This document shows, piece after piece, positions 54,268 through 64,000 of a stretch of DNA of 64,000 nucleotides (positions are counted from its first letter, which is position 1; each line of letters starts with the position of its first letter). The position numbers were made by a program, and so were the translations under genes. The notes under the pieces were generated by a model. It was not told the origin of the DNA and did not search any database. It saw only the letters and a program-made list of their open reading frames with translations. Source of the stretch: Kuschelorhynchus macadamiae (taxonomy: Eukaryota; Arthropoda; Insecta; Coleoptera; Curculionidae). The DNA is taken from assembly GCA_030620095.1 (NCBI GenBank), contig JAUTXW010001311.1, forward strand, positions 1,301,501-1,365,500. The letters run 5' to 3'.

Positions 54268-55945
54268 TTGGTGGTTATGAAAAGAGCTGATTACGTGCAG
54301 AAGGTTGTAGACTTCTTGGACTCTGGTGAGGTCCAGAGTATCAATAGGGACCCCACAAATTCATTCTTTGTGAAGGTTAAAGGTGTTCTTGATCAAACGT
54401 TGGTAACTTTGGAATATTTTAAAACTTCGAAATATAATTTGTATCCTATGAATCCTAGAACGCCTTTGCTCTACGGTTTACCTAAGGTACATAAGGAGGG
54501 AAACCCTATCAGACCCGTGGTGTCTTTTGTTGACTCACCCTGTTACCGTTTGTCTTCGTGGCTAAATAAAGTTTCGAGAGAGGTTACGGGTTTTCAGAAT
54601 ACTTACTCCACAAAAAATTCGGTAGATTTGGCGCAGTACCTCAAAAATGTTGACATTCCGCATGATGCAATATTAATTTCCTTAGATGTAAAAAATTTGT
54701 TCCCCAGCATACCCCCCAACGAATGCATTAAATTGGTAAAGAGTTTATTAGACAAAACTGCCCTACCAGCACTAGTAAAGGAGAATCTCGTTTCTCTGCT
54801 CTCCACAGTACTGAACCAAAATTTTTTCAAATTTAATGGCTTATTTTTTAGACAGTTAACGGGTCTAGCGATGGGTTCCTGCCTTTCCCCTTTTCTTAGT
54901 GAGATTTTTTTGAGTGATTTGAAGGCAAAGATTATGAAAAGCCGTTTTGCCGACCATCTATTAGCTTACAAGAGGTACGTAGATGATATATGTATCGTGT
55001 GGAAAGGGAACAATCAGCAGTTGACTGATTTTTTGAATTTTCTCCCTTCATAACAAAATAGATTTTACTCTGGAGATGGAGAATGAAGGTAGATTACCTT
55101 TCTTAGATTTAATGTTAATCAGGAACAATACCAAAATAGAATTTGAAATATACAGAAAACAATCGTCTACAGATAACGTTATTCAATTTAGTTCCATTTC
55201 TCCTCACTCACACAAGTTTGCAGCCTTCAACTCATTTTTCTATCGGTTGTTCAAAATACCTCTTTCCAGGGAAGCTTTCAGTCAGGAATTGCAGATTATA
55301 AAACAAATTGCTTTCAACAACGGTTTTCCTATCCACTCCATCAATAGACTTTATTTTAAGTTTTTCAATAAATACAAACTTTCCTTTAATATTATTCACT
55401 CTAAACCAACACTTAAAAAATGCTTCAAAGGTTTAACATTTTTTGGTAATATTTCAATGCAGATGGCGAAGTTTTTCAAACATTTAGATGTCTCAATTGC
55501 TTTTAAAACAGTAAACTCACTTAAGAGACATCTAGTAATGACCAAAGATAAGACTGAACATTCCTCAAAATCAGGGGTGTACTCATTGGGCTGTGGAGAT
55601 TGTTCTGCTGTATATATCGGACAATCAGGGAGAAGGATTTCCACTAGGGTCCGGGAACATTTTAGCCTTTTCGATAAATATAAAAACACTGATATCACTG
55701 AGACAAAGTCGGCTTTTGCTAACCACTTGCTAACAACTGGACACCATTTTTCTATACCAAACAATGTAAAGATACTACACGAGTGTCCAAAGAGTAAAAA
55801 ACTGGATTTGTTAGAGAAGATGGAAATTACAAGGGCTAAAAGAAGCCCAGTTTTACATTGTGTTAATGATGTCTTCAATTTCGAACCTCAACTAATTTTT
55901 AATAATCTTGGCACTAATATTAATCGGCAGGAAGATAATGTATAA
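54268..55945 (+). pseudogene. PLE ORF: RT plus GIY-YIG endonuclease, 5-bp deletion
   Basis: RT: PRTPLLYGLPKVHKEGNPIR, RPVVSFVDSPCYRLSSWLNK, ISLDVKNLFPSIPPNECIKL (first Asp), LTGLAMGSCLSPFLSEIF, YKRYVDDICIVWKG (YVDD). At about 55,040 a 5-bp deletion relative to copy A shifts the frame and gives an early stop at 55,053. The rest (55,076-55,945) carries LPFLDLMLIRNN and the GIY-YIG endonuclease with SGVYSLGCGDCSAVYIGQSG, ending INRQEDNV. About 8 residue differences in the part shared with copy A. Confidence 0.9.
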
Positions 55946-55955
55946 ACTTTTCGTT

Positions 55956-56027
55956 AGACCTGCTGGTAGAGTGGTGGTCAGAGTCTCGGTGTGTCACGCC
56001 GGAGCCTCGGGTTCAATTCTTGGGTAT
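55956..56027 (+). other. tRNA-Asp-like segment in PLE copy B
   Basis: Begins 11 bp after the ORF stop. A-box-like TGGTAGAGTGG, anticodon arm with TGTCACG (GUC), B-box-like GGTTCAATTCT. Slightly different from copy A (GTCAGAGTC for GTCAGTATC; GAGCCTCGG for GAGATCGG). A T7 run at about 56,038 could terminate pol III. Confidence 0.75.
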
Positions 56028-57461
56028 ACCAATAACCTTTTTTTATATTTTTTATTTATATATTTTTTTGTCTTTTATTTCATTCAACTTTTATCTGCCC
56101 GTGTCAATACCTTAGTTTCTTAACCTCATCTCAGTGTGTATTTTAACATGTGACGTTATAGTTGTTTGATTTGTTCTTTTGTGATTTTAGTTAATGTCGA
56201 AGGTTTGTTTGAGTTTTGTATATTTATAGTGATAGTTTTTGATTGTTATATTAATTGTAGGTCTGATGACTTTGTGTCTTATTTCTAGTTTAGTCATTAG
56301 GTTAGTTAGTAAGTTTTGGAACTTTTGTGAAAAAAACTAATTTTGATTGAATTTACGGTCCCTACATGCCGAAAAACATGTTTTCTCAATTCCGTCAGTC
56401 AGTCTGATCGCGGCATATTTAAAAAGCTGCTGGCAACATTTTGGTAAAAATCCAGTGTGGTTAAAAAAATTATTATTAAAAAACTACTTATCTCAAATTT
56501 TGCACAAACATTAAAGTATTATATTGGAATCAACTGATAAAATTTTGGTACGAATCCAACAAATGGCGGTTTAATAAAATATGTAAAAAACTCAGCCTGA
56601 CAAAAGATGCTTAAAGATTGATTTGAAATTGTGTGCCGTAATTAATTGTTGTATAGAGATCAACTAGTAAAATTGTGGTAGTAATTCAAGATGGCCAAAC
56701 AAAATGGCGGCCAAATAAAATGTTTATAATCGTGAGAAAAATCATCCTTTCAGGTTTTACATATTTTCAAATTTTAGCGTCCCTAGATGACAAAAACATG
56801 TTTTATCACTTATTCCGTCAGTCAGTTTGTCGGTCTGTCTGTCTGTCAGTTCGCGTCATAGCTTAAAAACTATTATCCCGATTAACTTCAAATTTTGATA
56901 AAAAATTAAAGTCATATGGGGATCAACTGGTAATATTTAGGTAAAAATCCAGTATGGCGAAACAAAACGGCGGTCTAGTGAAATGTTATTATTGAAAAAA
57001 TATTTATTCAGTTTATCTTGAATGATGCATAAACATCAAGTATTACACAGAAATCAACTGGAACAATTTTGGTACGAATCCAAGACGGCGCAACAAAATA
57101 ACGGCATAATAAATTATTTAAAAATACAGGGTGAAAATACTACTTAATGAATTGATTTCAATTTGTGTGCTATAACTAACTGTGGTATAGGGATCAACTA
57201 ATAAAACTATGTTACGAATTCAAGATGGCGGAAAAAGTGACGTACAAATAAATTGTTTGTAATCGTGAAAAATATCACCCTCCCACGTTTTAGCGTCCCT
57301 AGAAAACATTTTTGAAATTTTGCAGAAAAATTAAATGTGAAAATGGGATAACTGGTAGGAATTCAACATGACGTAACAAAATGGCGTTATATGTCAATAT
57401 AAAAACTATGTCTACTTATTGAATTTATTTTATTATGCTCAAAAGTCAAGTGTGGCATAGG

Positions 57462-58465
57462 AAAGGGTGTTTTTTTAGAGGCGGAGAACTTTAATTTGGC
57501 AATCTGTAACAGCCGATGTGACAGTTCTCGGTCGTTTTGAGGTTAGTTTGGTTTGGCAATTCATCATGAATATACTCACGCCGGAGCAACGTTTGCAGAT
57601 TGTTCAAATTTGTTTTGAAAGACACGGTTCAGTTCGAGAAACATTTCGAGCATTACGTGAGTTTTATGGTGCTCATAACCGTCCTTCAGAGCGATTAATT
57701 CAAGAAACTGTAGATCGTTTTCACACCACGTTTACTCTACGTACACAGCTAGCGATTCAAATGTCTCAGTGCGTCATCGTGCTCAACAATTAAACTTGTG
57801 TCCATCCAGTTTATGGAAAATGTTGCGTAAAGATCTGGGTTTACGTGCGTACAAAATTCAACTTGTGCAGTAGTTGAAACCACACGATCATCGTTCGCGG
57901 CGTACACTAGCTGAATGGGCGGAAGGAAACATATCCAATGATCCACAATTTCATTTGAAAATTTTGTTCAGTGATGAAGCACACTTTTGGTTAAATGGAT
58001 ACGTAAATACACAGAATTGCCGAATTTGGGGCGATGAGAATTCACAAGCCATTGTCGAAACACCATTACATCTAAAAAAACTCACCGTTTGGTGTGCTTT
58101 ATGGGCCGGTGGAATCATTGGCCACCTCGTTCATGCGATTTGATGTCATTAGATTATTTTCTTCGGGAGTATGTAAAGTCGCATGTCTACGCTGATAAAT
58201 CAGAAACAGTTGAGCATTTGAAAGCCAGCATTCGACGCGTGATTGCCGAGATACAGCCTGCTGTACTGCGGAGAGTGTGTGAAAATTGGACCTCCAGATT
58301 ACGCCATGTACGCGCCAGTCGCGGCGGTCACATGCCCGACATCATATTCAAATGTTAAATGCCATAAAATTATCATTAAAATAAAAACAATTCATTGATA
58401 TTAAATACAATTTTTTTGTGTTTTATTTCAATTTAAAGTTCTTTGCCTCTAAAAAAAACACTCTT
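57462..58465 (+). mobile_element. mariner-type transposon inserted in the dispersed repeat
   Basis: Ends AAAGGGTGTTTTTTTAGAGG and the inverse AAAGAGTGTTTTTTTTAGAG, continuing AGAACTTTAA on both sides. TA at 58,466-58,467; the left TA is shifted by 2-3 bases (57,458-57,459), so the left boundary is approximate. Confidence 0.75.
57566..58358 (+). pseudogene. mariner-type transposase, middle deleted
   Basis: From ATG 57,566: MNILTPEQRLQIVQICFERH, GSVRETFRALREFYGAHNRP (N-terminal HTH), frame shift near 57,740, a stop near 57,871, then KPHDHRSRRTLAEWAEGNIS, ILFSDEAHFWLNGYVNTQNC (first Asp), LTVWCALWAGGIIG. A deletion of the second-Asp region then joins to HWPPRSCDLMSLDYFLREYV (third Asp), followed by ENWTSRLRHVRASRGGHMPD at the C terminus. 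Stop at 58,356-58,358. Related to the transposase at 50 kb. Confidence 0.8.
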
Positions 58466-58604
58466 TAGAAAGAAAGCGGTAAAATATTGGTAGGAGTCCA
58501 ATATGATTTAACACATACATTTGTGACTATCTACTGAACTAAATTGGGTCACACTTCACTATTCCTAAACAAATGGAAAAAAATTATAAGGAGGGAAGTT
58601 CCGG

Positions 58605-59925
58605 GTTACGGAAATTTACCTATTTTTCCTTTGTACAGATTATTCCAACTATGATTAAATGCATGGGGATACCGGAAAAAGAAACATATATGAATTTGGT
58701 TAAATTAGGTTGTATAGTTGTGTATTTCTAGGGTGAATTGATTGCAAATGTTTTAAAAAATATGAATATGATACTTTAAGACAAGTAGGAGAAAATCCAA
58801 AAACCGAAATTTTTTATTTAAATATTTCTGGCGTTATTTTACAAAGAAATGCAAAATAAGTGTCATATAATAATATAACATTGCCATTTTTGGTGGACGA
58901 CATAACAATATTTAAAATCCGGCGTCTTACCTTTAAGGAAACATTATCAACTTCATGCTCTTAGAAGCCCTTAACCTCCCCAAATCGACGATATAATTAG
59001 CTGTCATTTTTGCTGCCAAAATTACATTAACAGTGCATTTTTTTTTATTAATACGGGTTTGTTAAATTTGTTATGGGTTCTTTTTACCGCGGGCTTCCCA
59101 AAGACAAGACATACATAGGGGGCAAAAAGTGACAAAATTAAATTTTCTAAAGGACATCAGGAAAAAATTAAAATAAAAGAAATCGATTTTCGGTTTATAT
59201 CGGATGCTCCCGAAAATGTTAGAACTTTCTGAAATTTTTAATAAAAAATAAAATAAGTAAGAATACTTATAAAATCCCACTGATGAATGATCAATTGTAA
59301 CAGGTTTTTCTTTTTCAACAGAACACTAATTTCAACGATTAGTTTAAAAATAATTGTAATTAACATTTTATGTAAAAAGTAACGTGGTTGAAAAATATTG
59401 CACCTGAACTTTATTCGTTTTGGATTACTTTTCTAGAGAGAAAAGCCATTGCAGCCTTTACCATTGTGAGTTATTTATGATTCAATAGGTAAAATGTATT
59501 TTTTTTCTAAATTAAGGTTTCTATTTTATCGACCTAGATTTTACTAAATAATAAACGTATTTTGAAGATCAAAACGTTACAACTTAGTAAATAGTAAAAT
59601 ATTTTTATTATTAATATAAATATAATATTAAAATATTATTTGTACAAAAATACATTCAGTAAAAATAATCATTATTAATCCAGAATCGCTGATCCTAAAC
59701 AGAAATTACACTAGTTTACAGCCATTACACAGCAACTGTGGTGTAAAGGGAAATTTTTTGTTAATTTTTGGTTGCTAAATGCGAAATTAACACGATTTTT
59801 GAGTGACGATTTTTTCATCAAATAATAAGTGATTTAATCACATTATTTTAAAAAGCAATGCTTGGAAAACAATTAACAAAATGACAAAAGTAGCTTGTCT
59901 CAAGTATTTTGGATGTGTTGTTGGA
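58605..59925. other. AT-rich stretch, no gene seen
   Basis: No coding segment or recognisable repeat. An imperfect 69-codon ORF (59,071-59,280, minus) has no motif. Confidence 0.55.
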
Positions 59926-59934
59926 AATCAAGAT

Positions 59935-61205
59935 CGGGGCTGAGCTTTTCATATATGTTGTCAAACCTGTGCAGCAAATCTAAGTAACTGGTTAAATGGC
60001 AAACGTTCTTTTATGCCATTTGTAGTTCCTATGATTTGGCGGGGACCATCCAATCATTTGGAAGACTGTTACTTTTGCATGACAAAACTATCTGGTCTGT
60101 CAGGAAAGAGCAAACACTATATTAAATATCCAGATATTCCCTCAGCAATAAGAACGGTCCATCATGGAGAAGGTTTACCAGTTCCAGCCCCCCCCCCCTC
60201 ACCCCGGCAAATTGAAACGAAGATTTAGAAATGTGTGATGATAAGGCAGAATCCGATAATGTATCAGAAAAGGACGGTTCTTTATTTTCCCGAAAGTGAA
60301 GGAAAATCTTCCCATTTGATCGAACAAGTTGAATTAAATGATCTACTTCGGGACGGGGATGAGGTTCAAACTTACAACAATGGAACTTACTAAACACTGA
60401 AACAAATACTGATATCGAAAAATTAGGCTTTAAAAGTATCCCGAACGAATGGCGCGTATAAATTCTTCCAAACTAATTTTAATACCAGTTCTGCTCCATA
60501 ATAGCAACAAAAGACCCTGTATTCTTCTTGCGCATGTAGTTGATATGAAGGAAACATACGAAAGTATGTCACTTATTCTAAATGCAATAAACACTGTGAT
60601 GCCCTAAAAGTCATAGGACTTCTACTAGGGCTTCAGGGTGGATTTATTCCAGGTCAAGCTAACGTAGAAAATATACGTCTTGTTGATCCTAAAAAAGTTC
60701 TGTTACCTCCATTACATTTTAAATTGGGATTGATGCAAAATTTTGTAAAAGCATTAAAAGGAGATGTATTTAAATATCTTAGATAAGTTTTTCCCATTCT
60801 AAGTGATGCTAAGCTTAAGGAAAGAATATTTGTTGGGCCACAAATTACAAAAACAGTAAGGGGTGAAAAGTATGATTAAAAATTAAGTGTTGTAGAATAA
60901 GCTGTGTAGGAATTTTAAAAAAAATCAGAGGTTTTAGGAAACAAAAATGTAGAAAATTACGAAAACTTACACTTCTTGCACTTCCATTGCTAGTGATGAG
61001 AAAGGAAAAAGGTTCCAGCAAGATATAATACTAACAATGTAGCAACGCTACCAAGGCAGATGGGATCCAGCAATGATGCGGGATTATTGTTGGTTTCTAA
61101 TGAGAGAAAGGGGTCAGGAATATAAACGAGAGTTTATGTATTTACAAAAATTATCTACAAGACTTACTATGGTTGAACGTATATGTAAAAATAAAAATTT
61201 TGAAA
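59935..61205 (+). pseudogene. broken copy of a multicopy insect protein family
   Basis: Pieces in order: CCQTCAANLSNWLNGKRSFM, MPFVVPMIWRGPSNHLEDCY then FCMTKLSGLSGKSKHYIKYP, SAIRTVHHGEGLPVPAPP (60,013-60,228; paired cysteines suggest metal binding), then LLPPLHFKLGLMQNFVKALK (about 60,710), FPILSDAKLKERIFVGPQIT (about 60,790), and MMRDYCWFLMRERGQEYKRE (about 61,075). I recall this architecture from a repeated uncharacterised insect family. Many stops and frameshifts; about 60,400-60,640 is unreadable. A small relative lies at 29.1-29.3 kb. Confidence 0.55.
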
Positions 61206-61319
61206 TAAAATAAACTAAACTGATACATTCCATAACTCGAAATCTATACGTGGTGGACAATTTTGGTTGTTGAATTCGTAATCAGGCTGTTCAGAATTAC
61301 GAAATTGTATTGGCGGATT

Positions 61320-61800
61320 CATGGTTTAAAACTATTTTTTGGGTTTTTCGCCTTTTAAAATCCGAAAACAAAAAAAAAATAAATATTTACCTTATAAAGT
61401 CAATAGATACTCTTAAGTTCTGGGTCCACTATGAAGGTACCCGAAGATTGACACTGAAAATTGTTTGTTTTCTGGACGTTTCGGGGGAAAGTCTACCCCC
61501 GTCTTTAGCAAACTTACAAATAAAAAACTAAAAGCATTTTGTCAGAGATTAGCCATTCTGGTTATGTTTCTGATACTAAACATAAGAAATATTCTGCTTT
61601 TAGTTTTTTATTTGTAGGTTTGCTGAAGACGGGGGTTGACTTTCCCCCGAAACGTCCAGAAAACAAACATTTTTCAGTGTCGTTCCTCGGGTACCTTCAT
61701 AGTGGACCCAGAACTTAAGACTATCTATGGATTTTATAAGGTAAATACTTTTTTTTCGGATTTTATAAGGCGAAAAACCCAAAAAATAGTTTTAAATCAG
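61320..61800. repeat. inverted pair carrying a hammerhead-like core
   Basis: Arms 61,321-61,536 and 61,600-61,797 are inverse copies around a 63-bp loop. In the right arm (plus) 61,623-61,656 reads CTGAAGA-C-GGGGG-loop-CCCCC-GAAAC-GTC: hammerhead core strands, a 5-bp stem, and a GUC cleavage triplet. TTTG before and CAGA after can pair as an outer stem, with one G-U. The left arm (minus) reads CTAAAGA, with the invariant G5 changed to A. No ORF; probably a terminal fragment of a PLE or similar element. Confidence 0.6.
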
Positions 61801-61804
61801 CATT

Positions 61805-62630
61805 TATTCATTTATTGTTCCATTTAAAGAGATACGAATTTTATACAGGCGTAATATAGAATACAATAGAAAACTGTCAAATCTCAAAATATGGCAACCC
61901 ATTGTGATTCTTTGAAAAAATGCACATGAACTGAATATAAGATAATCGTTAATAAGTCAGGAACGTTGATCCGATGAAAAAAAACTCAAAATGTAGCAAT
62001 ACCTATGCTACAATCCATTTTTCCTTATATAACGAAAATTGGAAATAAGAGCATGAGTATTTTAGTTTACACTTACTATATATTTAGTACCAAGTTCGTA
62101 ATAATAATCAACCGTTCGCAGATATATCATTTTCCTATGGCCACCTACGAAACTGACAATAAACACACAGTTAACTGGGCTAGAAAGTGCAATATATTAC
62201 AAGCGTATAGAAAAAAAATTAACACGTGTATTGCAAAATGCTTTTCAACACGACAATCTTATACCAGTGTCAGAGCTGACGTTAATGGGTGACAATTTTT
62301 TCAACACTAATGTTAAAATATACAAATTATAAAATAAATAATATAATAATTCTACTGAAAATTTAGAGTGGTCGTAGGAAAAATTGTGTACATTACTCGT
62401 GTCAAAAATATGGTTTTCAACCTCGAAGGGTTTCCTCCTTTGAAAACTACCATTTTCAACACTTGTTATGTAATATCTCTTTCAAGGATAGTGGTCGTTA
62501 AAATGAAACATCATTCCAAATGTGTTTTATTTAAAGGGGAGTGGTTTAAATGCTGAACCACGTTACAGTTCGTTGCGTATAGTATATCTACTTAATATGA
62601 GATAGCGCGCGTTGTTATAATCGGGATATT
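61805..62630. other. no gene seen
   Basis: AT-rich; a 95-codon ORF at 62,005 has no recognisable motif. Confidence 0.5.
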
Positions 62631-62639
62631 TCATCGATT

Positions 62640-63722
62640 ATGCGAGCTCTAACTTGCAAGAACGTGTTGTTTACATGTGCTCTGATTCAAATTGATTTTA
62701 TTGGAGAAAAATGCGGTTCTATTATGGATACTTTGGTAAGTACATGTAGTTTCATGTGTAATTATACATATTTTGTTAAGAACTGGATCCTTATTTTAAC
62801 ATTACGGAAGATTTTATTGACTTTCTTGTCTTCCAGAGAAACTTACACAACAACCCTTCAAACCAGCAGACAAAACAGAAATATAGGCATTTCTTGGTAT
62901 TAACTTAATAATGGGCATAAAAAAGCTCCCAAACTATAGAGACTACTGGTCCTCAAACAAACTTCTTAACGATCCTTTTGTATCGTCACGTATGCGATTC
63001 AGCTGGATTCTATACTTAAATGATAATTCCCTTAATTCAGCCACAGCGCAATACACAAAACTTTGATAATCTATTCATAGTTAGGCTACTAATAAATCAC
63101 TTACAAGATAGGTTTTTGGAATGCCTGCACCCTTTAAAAAATTGTTTTTTCAACGAATTTATGATCAAGTATAAGGTAAGGTCGTCACTAAAACAGTATA
63201 TGCCTAAAAACCATAGACGGATGTTGGCGGATCATCGAATGCTGCCACAAATTTGAAATATACACCCGGAAGTCAGGCGAGGGTGTCGAGAAAGATTTAG
63301 GCAGCAGAGTTGTAAAGACGTTATGTCAGGAATCTTTGATATTTTTCTAACACTGTACATTTGATGAGGTATCTCCAAGAAATGCAAATATTTGCTCTCA
63401 ACTCTACAAGAAAATATTTGCCAGATTCTTTGCCGGACAACAGATTGCAGCGAGGAGAATTTGATCATTATACTAGCACTGAGGACTCTCTAGCTCCCAA
63501 ATGGAAGGATAAAACGGCAATCAATGTGTTTGCTTTTTAATTACCATGATAGTCATGACGTATCTTCAGTGAAAAGAAAAATAAGAGTGAAACATCCGAA
63601 GACGTACCTTGTCCAAAACTTCTAATCGACTGCAATATAAATGGTGTTGACCAGTTCGACCAAAATAAATCCACTTATGAAATTGGCAGAAAATGCTATA
63701 AATGGTGGCTTGGAAGTTTTTT
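62640..63722 (+). pseudogene. piggyBac-family transposase remnant
   Basis: Cut-and-paste transposase targeting TTAA in active relatives. Frames assemble as EKLTQQPFKPADKTEISAFL, GIKKLPNYRDYWSSNKLLND (about 62,930), NLFIVRLLINHLQDRF, FFNEFMIKYKVRSSLKQYMP (63,020-63,256; family SIDESM..., so the first catalytic Asp is Asn), LAPKWKDKTAINVFAF (about 63,495), and NGVDQFDQNKSTYEIGRKCY then KWWLGSF (63,640-63,720; the GVD..D motif keeps its two Asp). GTAAGT near 62,736 and TCTTGTCTTCCAG ending at about 62,836 could bound a short intron whose removal leads in frame into EKLTQQ. Multiple frameshifts. TTAA-flanked ends not located. Confidence 0.75.
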
Positions 63723-63724
63723 AG

Positions 63725-64000
63725 AACCTTAAATAATTACTTTGCTTTATGAATTAAATCATTAGCCTAACCCGAGGCCTAACCTTATTTATTTTAAAAT
63801 AACTGGATTTTACAGTAGTGCGAAAAGTCTCTATATTTTGACGGTTCAATTCGTATATCTTTGAGAAAAGTAGATTGTAAGAACGTTGAACGATATAAAC
63901 GATGACAGGAATAGTTCCAATCAGAGGATTGCCCGCAAATTGTTTTCGAGATATTGGTAAATCGCACAATCCGCCGCAAGTGTTAGTGTTGCCTGAAAAT
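63725..64000. other. no gene seen
   Basis: Downstream of the piggyBac remnant. Short minus-strand ORFs lack motifs. Confidence 0.5.

Larger units (their letters stand above)
54262..56298 (+). mobile_element. Penelope-like element (PLE), copy B, 5' truncated
   Basis: Plus-strand copy extending about 490 bp further into the RT 5' side than copy A. 5' truncation falls at the VVM block (LVVMKRADYVQKV) that follows the DKG motif in PLEs. The 3' side has the same tRNA-Asp-like segment but a 58-bp deletion at about 56,269 that removes the hammerhead-like core. Confidence 0.88.
56340..58600 (+). repeat. dispersed GCCAT-rich repeat family, largest array (split by a mariner)
   Basis: Two or three head blocks (56,360-56,400 ATGCCGAAAAACATGTTTTC; 56,745-56,860 with GTCTGTCTGTCTGTCAG; 57,255-57,310) alternate with units carrying ATCAACTGGTAA, TTGGTACGAATCCAA and ATGGCG(GAA)CAAAATGGCGGC. 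The ATCAACT words lie near 56,533, 56,661, 56,923, 57,052 and 57,198, giving a basic spacing of about 130-146 bp. The unit resumes after the mariner (58,480-58,600: TAAAATATTGGTAGGAGTCC). No ORF. Confidence 0.65.

Noticed and set aside
55396..55878. 160-codon ORF antisense to the PLE endonuclease (also 53,111-53,593)
   Set aside because: Present in both copies only because they are duplicates; the opposite strand encodes a recognisable PLE protein.
55956..56027. Functional tRNA-Asp gene
   Set aside because: Lacks a complementary acceptor stem and lies in the same place in both PLE copies, so it is tRNA-derived only.

Overview
This window is AT-rich animal DNA, most likely from an insect. It has no bacterial-type operons, rRNA genes or CRISPR arrays, and I found no intact host gene. 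The content is almost entirely transposable elements (TEs) and their wreckage: Ty1/copia, CR1/jockey-like, RTE-like and RNase-H-bearing LINEs, Penelope-like elements (PLEs), several Tc1/mariner branches (DD41D; a DDE/D type with 81-residue spacing), hAT and piggyBac. This mix, the copia primer site for initiator tRNA-Met, and two broken members of multicopy protein families that I recall from insect genomes all point to Hexapoda. The order and species cannot be fixed from the sequence.

Layout. 0-2 kb: 5' part of a decayed copia element (minus). 3.2-8.2 kb: three decayed mariner-type transposons with inverted arms. 8.3-9.5 kb: broken multicopy gene with a possible 5'UTR intron. 9.8-13 kb: decayed LINE. 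16.6-17.5 kb: LINE RNase H tail. 18.2-19.3 kb: dispersed GCCAT-rich repeat. 19.4-28.1 kb: a nearly full-length LINE split by a copia element (23,266-27,590) with both LTRs and an AAAAT target duplication. 29-32.6 kb: LINE tail, long-spacing DDE transposon, hAT remnant. 34.2-36.1 kb: the best preserved DNA transposon, with an open transposase frame but its first catalytic Asp changed to Gly. 37.7-40.3 kb: palindromic MITE and a second long-spacing DDE transposase. 40.7-45.4 kb: TA microsatellites, a hairpin with a hammerhead-like core, an RTE-type LINE, and a mariner inserted in the centre of a palindromic MITE. 45.5-45.9 kb: hAT MITE with 8-bp target duplication. 47-51.8 kb: LINE tails, a TA tract inside a reverse transcriptase (RT) gene, another mariner. 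52.6-56.3 kb: two PLE copies head to head, each with a tRNA-Asp-like segment. 56.3-58.6 kb: dispersed repeat split by a mariner. 59.9-61.2 kb: second broken multicopy gene. 61.3-61.8 kb: inverted hammerhead-like unit. 62.6-63.7 kb: piggyBac remnant.

The most notable patterns are: (i) three transposons of two branches whose other arm carries an inverted copy of their own transposase N-terminal coding region; (ii) hammerhead-ribozyme-like cores in three places, one in the PLE 3' region, with the sister PLE lacking it through a clean 58-bp deletion; (iii) a tRNA-Asp-like, pol III-competent-looking segment just after the PLE ORF; (iv) loss of the first catalytic Asp in three mariner copies; (v) a transposon placed at the exact centre TA of a palindromic MITE.
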